Assembly: GCF_016785185.1 (NCBI RefSeq)
Contig: NZ_JAEKDY010000093.1
From: Heyndrickxia sporothermodurans
GTDB lineage: Bacteria; Bacillota; Bacilli; Bacillales; Bacillaceae_C
Strand: one strand, 5' to 3'
DNA length: 13,991 bases
Below, piece after piece: positions 7,772 to 13,903 of the stretch (the stretch's first letter is position 1; the number at the start of each line of letters is the position of its first letter). The notes below the pieces were generated by a model that was not told the DNA's origin, ran no database searches, and worked only from the letters and a program-made list of their open reading frames with translations. The position numbers and the translations under genes are program-made.

Positions 7772-8293
7772 TCATTCAGTAAAACAAAATCTATTAAAAG
7801 AGTGGGACAGTTGATCTGTCCCACTCGTTTCGTAATTATCGGTTTCTTTTAGTAGACGTTCTAAATGCTCAATTTCAAAGTTACAAACACCAATTGCTTT
7901 CACACGACCATCATGATAAAGCTTTTCTAGTGCTTTATATGTATCGACATATTGATCAAATTCAGGAGTTGGCCAATGGATTAAATATAAATCAACATAA
8001 TCAAGTCCTAATCTTTCTAAGCTTTCATCGAATGCACGCAACGTATTTTCGTAACCTTGATCACTATTCCAAACTTTCGTTGTAATAAAAAGTTCTTCTC
8101 GAGGTACAGATGTTTGTTTGAGTGCTTTTCCAACACCTTTTTCATTTTCATAAATCATTGCGGTGTCAATAGAACGGTATCCCACTTCAATCGCTTTCGT
8201 AACAGCAGCTGTAGCTTCATCATCTTTCACTTGCCAAACCCCAAAACCAAGCTGAGGCATTTTTACACCATTGTTTAACGTAACATGATTCAT
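7772..8293 (-). pseudogene. Aldo-keto reductase, C-terminally truncated (YvgN-like)
   Basis: The frame encodes 173 residues, of which the first 152 or so are a clear aldo-keto reductase of the YvgN/YtbE type (full length about 275). The catalytic tetrad is complete: D43 in SIDTA, Y48, K73 in ITTKVW and H106 in LIHWP. Family similarity runs to LERLLKETD and stops at about position 7838. The last 20 residues are translated from the hairpin at 7800-7826 and its flanks, and resemble no family segment. The lost half contains the barrel's final strands and the NADPH-binding IPKS-type loop, so activity is unlikely. The start is sound, with AGGGAGTG seven bases before the ATG, and a promoter lies at 8330-8359. 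The gene probably ended at this terminator before an internal deletion joined the two. An assembly error would look the same. Confidence 0.82.
7800..7826. terminator. Hairpin terminator between the sugar operon and the truncated reductase
   Basis: An 11-bp perfect stem (7800-7810 with 7816-7826, GAGTGGGACAG and its complement) has a five-base loop. On the + strand it is followed by GTTTCG, a weak U-tract. On the - strand it is followed by TTTTAATAG, so it may serve both converging transcripts. It lies 73 bases beyond the isomerase stop codon. On the - strand it is read as part of the truncated reductase ORF, so that reading frame runs through the stem. Confidence 0.75.
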
Positions 8294-8329
8294 TCAGCAT
8301 CACTCCCTAAATTTATTCATTACATATTA

Positions 8330-8359
8330 AGAATAACAAGTTTATCGTATCGATTTCAA
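8330..8359 (-). promoter_or_regulatory. Candidate sigma-A promoter of the truncated reductase
   Basis: On the - strand, TTGAAA (8359-8354) is followed after 18 bases by TATTCT (8335-8330). This is five of six and four of six matches to the vegetative consensus. It lies about 36 bases upstream of the start codon at 8293, an ordinary leader length. Confidence 0.5.
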
Positions 8360-8411
8360 ATAATGGAGTCCGAATTACTAATATTATTTTTACTCGCAGA
8401 ATTGGGACTTC

Positions 8412-8420
8412 TGTTATAAT
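8412..8420 (+). promoter_or_regulatory. Extended -10 promoter of the 82-residue protein gene
   Basis: TGTTATAAT is a perfect TGn plus TATAAT extended -10 element, 45 bases upstream of the start codon at 8466. There is no good -35. The nearest, TTACTC at 8390-8395, is 19 bases away, but extended -10 promoters often need none. Confidence 0.6.
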
Positions 8421-8465
8421 TGAATTAGATAAAAATATAAAACAAAAAGTAAAGGAATGAATGCA

Positions 8466-8714
8466 ATGGAAACAGTATTTCATGAGTTAAAGGATGGATG
8501 GAATCTAGTTGCACATATTAATTGCAAATTATATTCAAATGACAACGAATATGTTTTGCTAGATTGGGATAATGACATTTTAATCCAATTTGCGATTAAT
8601 GATGATTCCTTTGAAACTACTAGTTCTTCATGGGGATTAAAACTACGATTCAATTATAATTCTAAAACGGTCTATATTGACAATGAACCAGAAGAGTTCG
8701 AAGATGAAGAGTAA
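8466..8714 (+). CDS. Small acidic protein of unknown function
   Basis: This 82-residue protein matches no family I recognise. It has no signal peptide or membrane segment. It alternates short beta-type stretches (WNLVAHINCKLY, YVLLDWDNDILIQFAI, SWGLKLRFNYN, TVYIDN), so a small all-beta domain is likely. It ends in a strongly acidic tail (EPEEFEDEE). Three ATGs lie close together. The one at 8457 is in frame but touches the AAAGGA at 8451-8456, the one at 8461 is out of frame, and the one at 8466 has proper spacing, so I start there. A good extended -10 promoter precedes it, which argues for a real, independently expressed gene. No clear terminator follows; an AT-only stem at 8718-8740 is weak. 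Confidence 0.7.
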   Translation: METVFHELKDGWNLVAHINCKLYSNDNEYVLLDWDNDILIQFAINDDSFETTSSSWGLKLRFNYNSKTVYIDNEPEEFEDEE

Positions 8715-8745
8715 CAAATTTTAGACCTTTTTTCTAAAATAACAG

Positions 8746-8790
8746 GTGGATTTTTAATTATATCATTTTACATATGAAGTGAAAATCCAC
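8746..8790. repeat. Inverted repeat upstream of the acetyltransferase gene
   Basis: GTGGATTTT (8746-8754) is repeated in inverse orientation as AAAATCCAC (8782-8790), a perfect 9-bp match around a 27-base centre. It lies 46 bases before the acetyltransferase start. It could fold in the transcript or bind a dimeric regulator. No T-run follows the right arm, so it is not an obvious terminator. Confidence 0.5.
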
Positions 8791-8835
8791 GACTACTTTT
8801 TTCAGATAGGTCTTATCCTAGAAAAGAGGGAGAAC

Positions 8836-9383
8836 ATGTTTATTTATAAAATAGATGATGAGTTGTCATTAAAATTAATCGAATTAAATGATGCAGCAAA
8901 GGTATTTGAGCTAACGAATCAATCTCGAGGTTATTTACGTGAATGGTTGCCATGGCTAGATTCAACTACGATGATCGAAGATACGAAGAATTTATTTCTG
9001 GCTGCTTAAAAGGTTATAGTGAAAATAAAAGTTTAACTACGGTCATTCTTTACGATGGCGAAATTGTCGGAACTGCTGGCTTCAATCAACTCAACTGGTC
9101 CAATAAAACAGGACAAATAGGATATTGGTTAAGCGAGGATTTTCAGGGAAAAGGGATAATGACAAGAGTGGCTAAAGCATTAACCGACTATGCATTTAAA
9201 GAGCTGAAGCTAAATAAAGTCGAAATTAGGGCAGCCGCAGAAAATAATAAAAGCCGGGGGATAGCCGAAAGACTCGGCTTTATGAATGAAGGATGTATCA
9301 GGCAGGCGGAATGGCTGTATGATCATTTCGTCGATCATATAGTCTATGGAATGCTGGCAAATGAATGGAATCAACAAGAATAG
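8836..9383 (+). pseudogene. GNAT N-acetyltransferase (RimL/YdaF-like) broken by a frameshift
   Basis: Two overlapping frames together encode one acetyltransferase. The first runs from ATG 8836 (MFIYKIDDELSLKLIEL..., with AGAGGGAG just upstream) through the LREWLPWLD motif and stops at 9007-9009. The second carries the rest in the -1 frame: strand TTVILYDGEIVGTAGF, the IGYWL segment, the acetyl-CoA loop with DFQGKGIMTR, NKVEIRAAAENNKSRGIAERLGF, and a normal C-terminus. The two join at about 8989-8993. One missing T in the AATTTA stretch there would explain the break. Restoring it gives about 182 residues, the length of B. subtilis YdaF (about 183). No canonical slippery heptamer is present, so programmed frameshifting is unlikely. 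Members acetylate protein N-termini (RimJ/L) or small amines. The substrate is unknown. A sequencing error in the short T-run cannot be excluded. Confidence 0.85.
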
Positions 9384-9434
9384 TATCCCCATAAAATGAA
9401 TGATCAAACAATTTAATGTGGAACGGGTGGGGCT

Positions 9435-9590
9435 ATGACACTATTCGGATGGATTTTTTGGGGAGCAATCATTTTGTTTTTAATCATTTCATTTATATTT
9501 TATAAAAAAGGGACAAAACGTTCTGAGAAAAGTTTAAATCAGCTGGAAGCAGATGAACAGTTTCGTAATTCCTCTAAATTTCCTTACTAG
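9435..9590 (+). CDS. Small single-pass membrane protein
   Basis: This 51-residue ORF is too short for most gene callers. It has an N-terminal hydrophobic helix at about residues 3-22 (rich in Phe, Ile, Leu and Trp). A basic YKKGTKR stretch follows and would lie in the cytoplasm, then a polar, partly helical tail (SEKSLNQLEADEQF). GGGTGGGG at 9425-9432 lies just before the ATG. A strong terminator at 9624-9655 follows. I do not recognise the family. Tiny membrane proteins of this layout are common in Bacillaceae and often of unknown role. Clean start, stop and terminator, and the positive-inside pattern, support a real gene. Confidence 0.6.
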   Translation: MTLFGWIFWGAIILFLIISFIFYKKGTKRSEKSLNQLEADEQFRNSSKFPY

Positions 9591-9623
9591 ATGGAACTAG
9601 AGTGTCATTTCATTGCTACAAAC

Positions 9624-9655
9624 AAAAAAAGCTAACACGTTGGTTAGCTTTTTTT
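9624..9655. terminator. Bidirectional intrinsic terminator
   Basis: A stem of GCTAAC (9631-9636) with GTTAGC (9643-9648) has a run of seven A before it and seven T after it, which extend the pairing and provide U-tracts on both strands. It sits between two convergent small membrane-protein genes and should end both transcripts. Confidence 0.9.
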
Positions 9656-9673
9656 ACTTTTATATGGTTATTT

Positions 9674-9964
9674 TTATTTGTCCTTAATTCCTTGATATAC
9701 ATTTACTAATCCAATTAATATATGCATGATCATTCCGACAACTGGAATAAAAGCAATAATATTCCCGATTATCCCAAAAACAGAAGCAGATTTAGCTTTT
9801 ACAGCTATAAATGATAAAACCAAACCAATAAAATGAAAAAATATTAACGCTCCAAGCGGTGCCCATGCATGACCGATGATGATAGCTCCTCCGATAAATG
9901 GTATTCCGAAAAACAATTCAACAAAACCAATGATGATTTTATAAAAACGTAATAGTGAGTCCAT
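9674..9964 (-). CDS. Small multi-pass membrane protein of unknown function
   Basis: This 96-residue hydrophobic protein has about three membrane segments, near residues 8-30, 34-56 and 62-90. The repeated small-residue pattern (GGAIIIGHAWAPLGAL, FGIIGNIIAFIPVVGMIMH) suggests close helix packing. There is no signal peptide cleavage site or catalytic motif. It ends in a short basic tail (QGIKDK). The start is supported by AAGGGGAT upstream and by an extended -10 promoter at 9992-10000. It is transcribed alone, toward the shared terminator at 9624-9655. I cannot assign a family or role. Confidence 0.75.
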   Translation of the reverse strand: MDSLLRFYKIIIGFVELFFGIPFIGGAIIIGHAWAPLGALIFFHFIGLVLSFIAVKAKSASVFGIIGNIIAFIPVVGMIMHILIGLVNVYQGIKDK

Positions 9965-9991
9965 GTTTTTATTATCCCCTTTTTTATGTGA

Positions 9992-10000
9992 ATTATACCA
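9992..10000 (-). promoter_or_regulatory. Extended -10 promoter of the 96-residue membrane protein gene
   Basis: Read on the - strand this is TGGTATAAT, a perfect TGn plus TATAAT extended -10 element, 27 bases upstream of the start codon at 9964. The expected -35 position carries no recognisable match, which is tolerated with an extended -10. Confidence 0.6.
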
Positions 10001-10059
10001 TTAACTATGCTTGCATGACATAGATTAGAGCGGAATTAATTAATAAAAGGGGAGTGTTG

Positions 10060-10113
10060 ATGTTAAAATTATGCAAACTCTTGAGGTTTTTTAAAAAAGG
10101 GCTAAATAAATAG
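10060..10113 (+). CDS. Possible 17-residue cationic peptide
   Basis: A very short frame (MLKLCKLLRFFKKGLNK) follows a strong binding site, AAAAGGGGAGTG at 10045-10056, at good spacing. The peptide has six Lys/Arg residues alternating with Leu/Phe, as in an amphipathic membrane-active helix, and one cysteine. Its last four codons overlap the 3' end of the aminotransferase gene on the opposite strand. No promoter with both elements is clear upstream. It may be chance, the remnant of a longer gene, or a genuine small peptide. Confidence 0.3.
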   Translation: MLKLCKLLRFFKKGLNK

Positions 10114-11268
10114 ATTTAACTTTCCAATCCTTTCAATCGCTTCAGTTAATCGTTCTTCCGATACTAACAAACCAACTCGGATATATCCTTCGCCATATTC
10201 TCCAAATCCCTTGCCGGCCGCTACAGCTACATCGGCATGTTCGAGGATAAAATCAGCAAACTCTTCACTTGTGAAGCCAGTTGGGATAGGAAGCCAGGCG
10301 AAAAACGATCCCGCAGGCGCTTGAACATCCCAGCCAATTTTCTGACAGGCTTGAAGCAATGCATTTCGACGACTTTCATAGCAAGAAACCAATTCATTCA
10401 CACATTGTTGATCACCGGTTAAGGCTTCAACAGCTGCTTTTTGAATAGCAGGGAAAAGACTGACATATAAATGGTCTTGTATGAGGTTAAGCGCTTCAAT
10501 AATTACTGGATTCCCAACTGCGAAACCAACCCGCCATCCAGCCATATTATATGTTTTTGATAGTGTATACATTTCAACACCAACATCTTTCGCACCATCC
10601 GCTTGGAGGAAGCTGATCGGCTTCTTACCGTCAAAACCGATAGCCCCGTAGGCAAAATCATGAAGGATCGTAATTTGATGTTCTTTCGCAAATTCAACCG
10701 TTTTATTGAAAAAATTGAGATCCGCTGTTGCCCCAGTAGGGTTGTTTGGATAATTTAAATACATTAATTTTGCAGCAGTCTTTTGTGTATTTGGAATCGA
10801 CTCGTAATCTGGCAGAAACCGATTTTCGGGCTTTAATGGAAAGGTTTCATACCGAACATTAGCTAAAACGGTTCCAGAAAGATAATCGGGATATCCTGGG
10901 TCCGGCAATAGCATTAATTCATCTTCATTTAGTATACACATAGGCAATTCGACTAATCCTGCCTTGGCACCAAACAGAATCGCCACCTCGGTTTCCGGAT
11001 CAATGCTGACATTGTATTGGTTTTTATAAAAGAGAGCTGCAGCCTGCTTTAATTCGCTCAGACCACGAAAGGGCGAGTATCTATGTGACCTAGGGTCTTC
11101 TGCAGCAGCTTGCAAGGCTTTAACAATATGTAGGGGAGTTGGTTGGTCAGGATTTCCCTGACCTAAGTTAATAATATCCCGACCTTCCTCAATAGCCTTA
11201 GTTACTTTCCCTACAAGTGATGCAAAAAATTGAACTGGTAAACTTTTTAAACGTTCCGAGAAATCCAT
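10102..11268 (-). CDS. mtnE: PLP-dependent aminotransferase, MtnE (YkrV) type
   Basis: This class I/II (fold type I) aminotransferase resembles B. subtilis MtnE/YkrV, which forms methionine from 4-methylthio-2-oxobutyrate in the methionine salvage pathway. Recognisable segments, counted from the upstream ATG at 11277, are QFFASLVGKV, INLGQGNPDQPTP at 36-48, PDPGYPDY at 125-132, NYPNNPTG at 175-182, HDFAYG at 206-211 and SKTYNMAGWRVGF at 240-252. K241 is the PLP lysine, and R367 in YIRVGL binds the substrate carboxylate. The start at 11277 abuts the AGGTG site. ATG 11268, nine bases on, is spaced ten bases from it, so I prefer 11268 (388 residues). No other methionine-salvage gene is present here; the neighbours are ytoQ and a flavodoxin. 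The general family call is firm, but the substrate is less so, since broad-range aminotransferases look similar. Confidence 0.85.
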   Translation of the reverse strand: MDFSERLKSLPVQFFASLVGKVTKAIEEGRDIINLGQGNPDQPTPLHIVKALQAAAEDPRSHRYSPFRGLSELKQAAALFYKNQYNVSIDPETEVAILFGAKAGLVELPMCILNEDELMLLPDPGYPDYLSGTVLANVRYETFPLKPENRFLPDYESIPNTQKTAAKLMYLNYPNNPTGATADLNFFNKTVEFAKEHQITILHDFAYGAIGFDGKKPISFLQADGAKDVGVEMYTLSKTYNMAGWRVGFAVGNPVIIEALNLIQDHLYVSLFPAIQKAAVEALTGDQQCVNELVSCYESRRNALLQACQKIGWDVQAPAGSFFAWLPIPTGFTSEEFADFILEHADVAVAAGKGFGEYGEGYIRVGLLVSEERLTEAIERIGKLNLFI

Positions 11269-11290
11269 TCTAATCATTCACCTACTATGT

Positions 11291-11312
11291 GACAAGGGTT
11301 TGACCCCTTGTC
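11291..11312. repeat. Palindromic hairpin between ytoQ and the aminotransferase gene
   Basis: GACAAGGG (11291-11298) pairs perfectly with CCCTTGTC (11305-11312) around a six-base loop. It lies within the short gap between two co-directional genes on the - strand, only 6 bases before the aminotransferase binding site. No T-run follows on that strand. It may modulate read-through or message stability, or be a copy of a dispersed palindromic repeat. Confidence 0.65.
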
Positions 11313-11315
11313 CAG

Positions 11316-11756
11316 TTATTCGAAAATGTATGCTAACACTTCTAATGCTTGCTCGATTGTTTCGACCGTTACATTCGCTTTGTTTGAAAGTTCTTTTAAA
11401 GGGTGGATTAAAGACTCAGGGCGAACAATAATCGTTGGTTTATTCATCGTTATTGCTGCACTTGCATCCATTGCTGTATTCCATTGTTTATATTTTTCAC
11501 CGAAGAGAGCAATAACTACATCGGATTTTTGCATAAGAACCTGCGTGCGAAGATTATTAATACTTGATGCGGCATCATCTCTAAAGAATTGATTTGGTTG
11601 TTCACCAAGAATTTCTTCCCCAATATCATCTGATTTGTCGTGATTCGTTTGTGGAGAAACAAAGTGAAGTGGCAATTTCTTTTCCTTTGCTTTTTGAATA
11701 AGTTGTTCACGCCAATCATCATGAATTTGGCCGGCAAGATATACAGTTAGTTCCAT
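11316..11756 (-). CDS. ytoQ: YtoQ family protein
   Basis: This 146-residue cytoplasmic protein matches the conserved YtoQ family of Bacillaceae, whose function is not known to me. Diagnostic stretches are MELTVYLAGQIHDDWRE at the N-terminus, VSPQTNHDKSDDIGEEILG at about 33-51, FFRDDAASSINNLRTQVLM at 57-75, ALFGEKYKQWNTAMDA at 83-98 and RPESLIHPLKE at 112-122. The alternating strands and helices and the YLAG opening recall nucleoside deoxyribosyltransferase-like folds, so nucleotide or nucleoside binding is possible (inference). An in-frame TTG at 11771 would add five residues, but GGAGGG lies inside that extension at the right distance from ATG 11756. It is flanked by the flavodoxin gene 27 bases upstream and the aminotransferase downstream, probably one transcript. 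Confidence 0.9.
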   Translation of the reverse strand: MELTVYLAGQIHDDWREQLIQKAKEKKLPLHFVSPQTNHDKSDDIGEEILGEQPNQFFRDDAASSINNLRTQVLMQKSDVVIALFGEKYKQWNTAMDASAAITMNKPTIIVRPESLIHPLKELSNKANVTVETIEQALEVLAYIFE

Positions 11757-11783
11757 ATTGTTTCCCTCCAAAAGTTTAATATT

Positions 11784-12245
11784 TTACCTATTTGTTGTTT
11801 CTAGCATTATTTTGGCAAAATCTTTGCCAAATTGACGGCAACGCTCTTCTTCTCCGTCTTCGGGCATCAAATCAATTTTCAGCCCATCTAAGACGACATT
11901 TGCACCAATATCTGTTAATTTTTCAGAAATCAAATCTACCGCTGCACAAAATGTTTTTTCGTAAAAAGAATCACCAGATCCAAATACCGCGGCAGTTTTA
12001 CCAGATAAATCATATGCGTCCATTTCCTCATAAAAAATCATAAATTCATCTGCAATGACGCCACCTTCATATGTGTAGGAACCTAGAATAATTCCGTCAT
12101 ATTTTAGCATTTCCTTTGGATTTGCCCTAAGTGATTCGCGTACTGTAACCTCAATTCCTTCTTCTTTTATCGCTTCTTCAATTATTTCCGCAATGACCTC
12201 GGTATTACCGGTCATACTTGCATATACGAGTAAAATATTTTTCAT
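11784..12245 (-). CDS. Short-chain flavodoxin
   Basis: This 153-residue FMN-binding electron carrier has the size of a short-chain flavodoxin (YkuN/YkuP type). The phosphate-binding loop is SMTGNTE at 10-16, after the first strand KNILLVYA. The loops around the FMN ring are GSYTYEGG at 55-62 and GSGDSFYEKTF at 89-99, with Y95 a likely stacking residue. The protein is acidic, as expected for a carrier that docks on basic partners. The start is ATG 12245, preceded by AGAGGT. An upstream in-frame ATG at 12284 lacks such a site and would precede the conserved first strand by 13 unrelated residues. It is first in a run with ytoQ and the aminotransferase. Its partner reductase or oxygenase is not in this window. 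Confidence 0.93.
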   Translation of the reverse strand: MKNILLVYASMTGNTEVIAEIIEEAIKEEGIEVTVRESLRANPKEMLKYDGIILGSYTYEGGVIADEFMIFYEEMDAYDLSGKTAAVFGSGDSFYEKTFCAAVDLISEKLTDIGANVVLDGLKIDLMPEDGEEERCRQFGKDFAKIMLETTNR

Positions 12246-12493
12246 GACAAGACCTCTGTTACTTTTTCTATTGATGTTTTCCAATGATTATCTTATCATA
12301 TCGTCTTTATCATTACTTAATAGAAAAATTGAATTTACTTTAAATCTACCACTCCTCTAATTGAAATATTATGAATAGTTTATCATTTAAGTGTTTTTTA
12401 CGCAAAGAAGACTATTTATTAGTTGCTTTTTTTCGAAAACTGTATAAAAATTGTGGGAAAAACAAGGTAAAAGGAATCACGGGAGGCATCCTA

Positions 12494-13414
12494 ATGGGAA
12501 GAGAAAGATATACGAATTTAAACGGAAATAGGAATGTTAATTCATTCAATGATTTGCTTAAATGGCAGCGAGAACGTCGAATGAAAAAGAAAGATTTATC
12601 CTATATCGTTCCTCAAGCTTCCGATAAAAAGATCGATTACTTACAGTCGAATAGTCATGAAGCAACCATTACTTGGATCGGACATTCATCCTTTCTTATT
12701 CAAATGAATGGATTGAATATTGTAACAGATATCGTATGGGCAAATCGGATGGGGCTGGACATACGTTTAACGAATCCCGGCATACAACCCGATGAAATGC
12801 CGGAAATTGATGTTGTCTTAATTTCCCATAGTCATTATGATCATCTTGACATCCCTTCATTAAAAAAGTTAAAAGGAAGTCCAATGTATTTCGTTCCAAT
12901 TGGGCTAAAACCTCTATTAAAAAGAAAAAGGTTCCAAAATGTAAAGGAATTTAGTTGGTGGGATAGTACTTTCATAGATGATGTAAAGTTTACCTTTGTT
13001 CCCGCGCAACATTGGACGAAAAGGTCATTAACTGATACAAATACATCCCATTGGGGTGGATGGATTATTGAAGCAAGTGAGAAAACAATCTATTTTGCGG
13101 GTGATAGCGGTTATTTTGACGGATTTAAAGAAATTGGTAGAAAGTACAAAATCGACTATGCATTAATCCCGATTGGTGCCTACGAGCCTGAATGGTTTAT
13201 GTCGTCCCAACATATTAATCCGGAAGAGGCGGTGAAAGCATTTATAGATGTAAAGGGGCGCTACTTTATCCCAATGCATTACGGTGCATTTCGATTGGCT
13301 GATGATACACCGAAAGAAGCTCTCGATCGATTATTGATTGAATGGGAAAGAAAAAAATTAGACAAATCCTCATTGTTTTTATTGAAATTAGGTGAAACCA
13401 TCCGTGTGGATTAA
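12494..13414 (+). CDS. Metallo-beta-lactamase-fold hydrolase (NAPE-PLD/UlaG-like)
   Basis: This 306-residue metal-dependent hydrolase resembles the UlaG / N-acyl-phosphatidylethanolamine phospholipase D branch of the family. The HxHxDH motif is complete (SHSHYDHLD; H112, H114, D116, H117). Further metal ligands fit H173 in PAQHWTKR, D204 in FAGDSGYFDGF and H262 in PMHYGAFRL. The preceding WIGHSSFLIQMNGLNIVTD at 61-79 is also typical of the branch. The frame is open back to 12371, but GGGAGG at 12481-12486 lies eight bases before ATG 12494, and the extra 41 residues do not resemble the family. It is divergent from the flavodoxin operon, with 248 bases between the starts and no sure promoter. 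A strong terminator follows at once. Substrate unknown; phosphodiesters or lactones are common in the family. Confidence 0.9.
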   Translation: MGRERYTNLNGNRNVNSFNDLLKWQRERRMKKKDLSYIVPQASDKKIDYLQSNSHEATITWIGHSSFLIQMNGLNIVTDIVWANRMGLDIRLTNPGIQPDEMPEIDVVLISHSHYDHLDIPSLKKLKGSPMYFVPIGLKPLLKRKRFQNVKEFSWWDSTFIDDVKFTFVPAQHWTKRSLTDTNTSHWGGWIIEASEKTIYFAGDSGYFDGFKEIGRKYKIDYALIPIGAYEPEWFMSSQHINPEEAVKAFIDVKGRYFIPMHYGAFRLADDTPKEALDRLLIEWERKKLDKSSLFLLKLGETIRVD

Positions 13415-13449
13415 ACAAACATTAAATAAGACATTTATCAATCTCATAC

Positions 13450-13488
13450 AAAAAAGTGATATGTGAACGTTCACATGTCACTTTTTTT
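13450..13488. terminator. Strong intrinsic terminator after the hydrolase gene
   Basis: An 18-bp stem (13450-13467 with 13470-13487) has a single G-T wobble and almost no loop around the AACGTT centre. It includes A-runs on the left and seven T on the right. It begins 35 bases after the hydrolase stop codon and should work in both directions. Confidence 0.9.
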
Positions 13489-13774
13489 GTTGTACAAGAA
13501 AAAAACAGACACGACTATCCGTCGAAGTATGAAAAGTACTGGATATTGGAGGTTCCACAGTGGTGATTATCTGGTAATAAACAAGATAATACGATTACTT
13601 TTTTTGCTGAAGAGGTCGATTTTTCACAGATTGTATAATTTAGGTATTTTCAGGACAATATATCTTTGTTCTTATCAAAATAAGATTGTTTTTACGAGGA
13701 GGGAACAAACTGAAATATTTCATCATTAGTTATTCACTCTATTTTAAGATTTCACAGCATGAGGAGGTATTTTC
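13489..13774. other. Intergenic stretch with little recognisable content
   Basis: This is about 290 bases of AT-rich sequence. A 66-codon frame from ATG 13529 has no binding site and reads as a basic, low-information sequence, so I do not call it a gene. TATAAT occurs at 13634-13639, without a partner -35, and might serve the lipoprotein gene at 13775. A small hairpin (TCTTAT and ATAAGA near 13671-13687) is followed by TTGTTTTT. A GAGGAGGG near 13697-13704 is not followed by ATG, GTG or TTG at a usable distance. Confidence 0.5.
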
Positions 13775-13903
13775 GTGAAACGTTATTTAAAGGCAGCAGG
13801 TTCTGTTTTGTTGGCCGGAATGGTTCTTGTCGGCTGTCAATCGAATAATAACGGGACCAATAAATGTATTTGGCAAGTAAAAAATGCATTAAACGGCAAT
13901 TAA
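13775..13903 (+). CDS. Very short lipoprotein, possibly truncated
   Basis: A GTG start, seven bases after a perfect GAGGAGG (13761-13767), opens a 42-residue frame. It has a textbook lipoprotein signal: basic MKRYLK, a hydrophobic core, and lipobox LVGC with the modified cysteine at residue 19. The mature part would be only 24 residues, an Asn-rich linker (QSNNNGTN) and KCIWQVKNALNGN. The linker is what normally joins the lipid anchor to a folded domain, as in Bacillus spore and other small lipoproteins. No continuation in another frame is recognisable in the 88 bases that remain, so a truncated or disrupted gene is as likely as a genuine minimal lipoprotein. Confidence 0.6.
   Translation: MKRYLKAAGSVLLAGMVLVGCQSNNNGTNKCIWQVKNALNGN

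Noticed and set aside
8718..8740. Terminator after the 82-residue protein gene
   Set aside because: The stem is only seven A/T-dominated pairs with no T-run after it.
8985..8995. Programmed -1 frameshift in the acetyltransferase
   Set aside because: The site reads G AAT TTA, which is not an X XXY YYZ slippery heptamer, and no strong downstream pseudoknot is evident.
12371..12493. N-terminal extension of the metallo-hydrolase from ATG 12371
   Set aside because: The added residues are unlike the family, and a good binding site lies just before ATG 12494.
13463..13729. 88-codon frame after the hydrolase terminator
   Set aside because: It begins inside the terminator stem, has no binding site and reads as low-information basic sequence.
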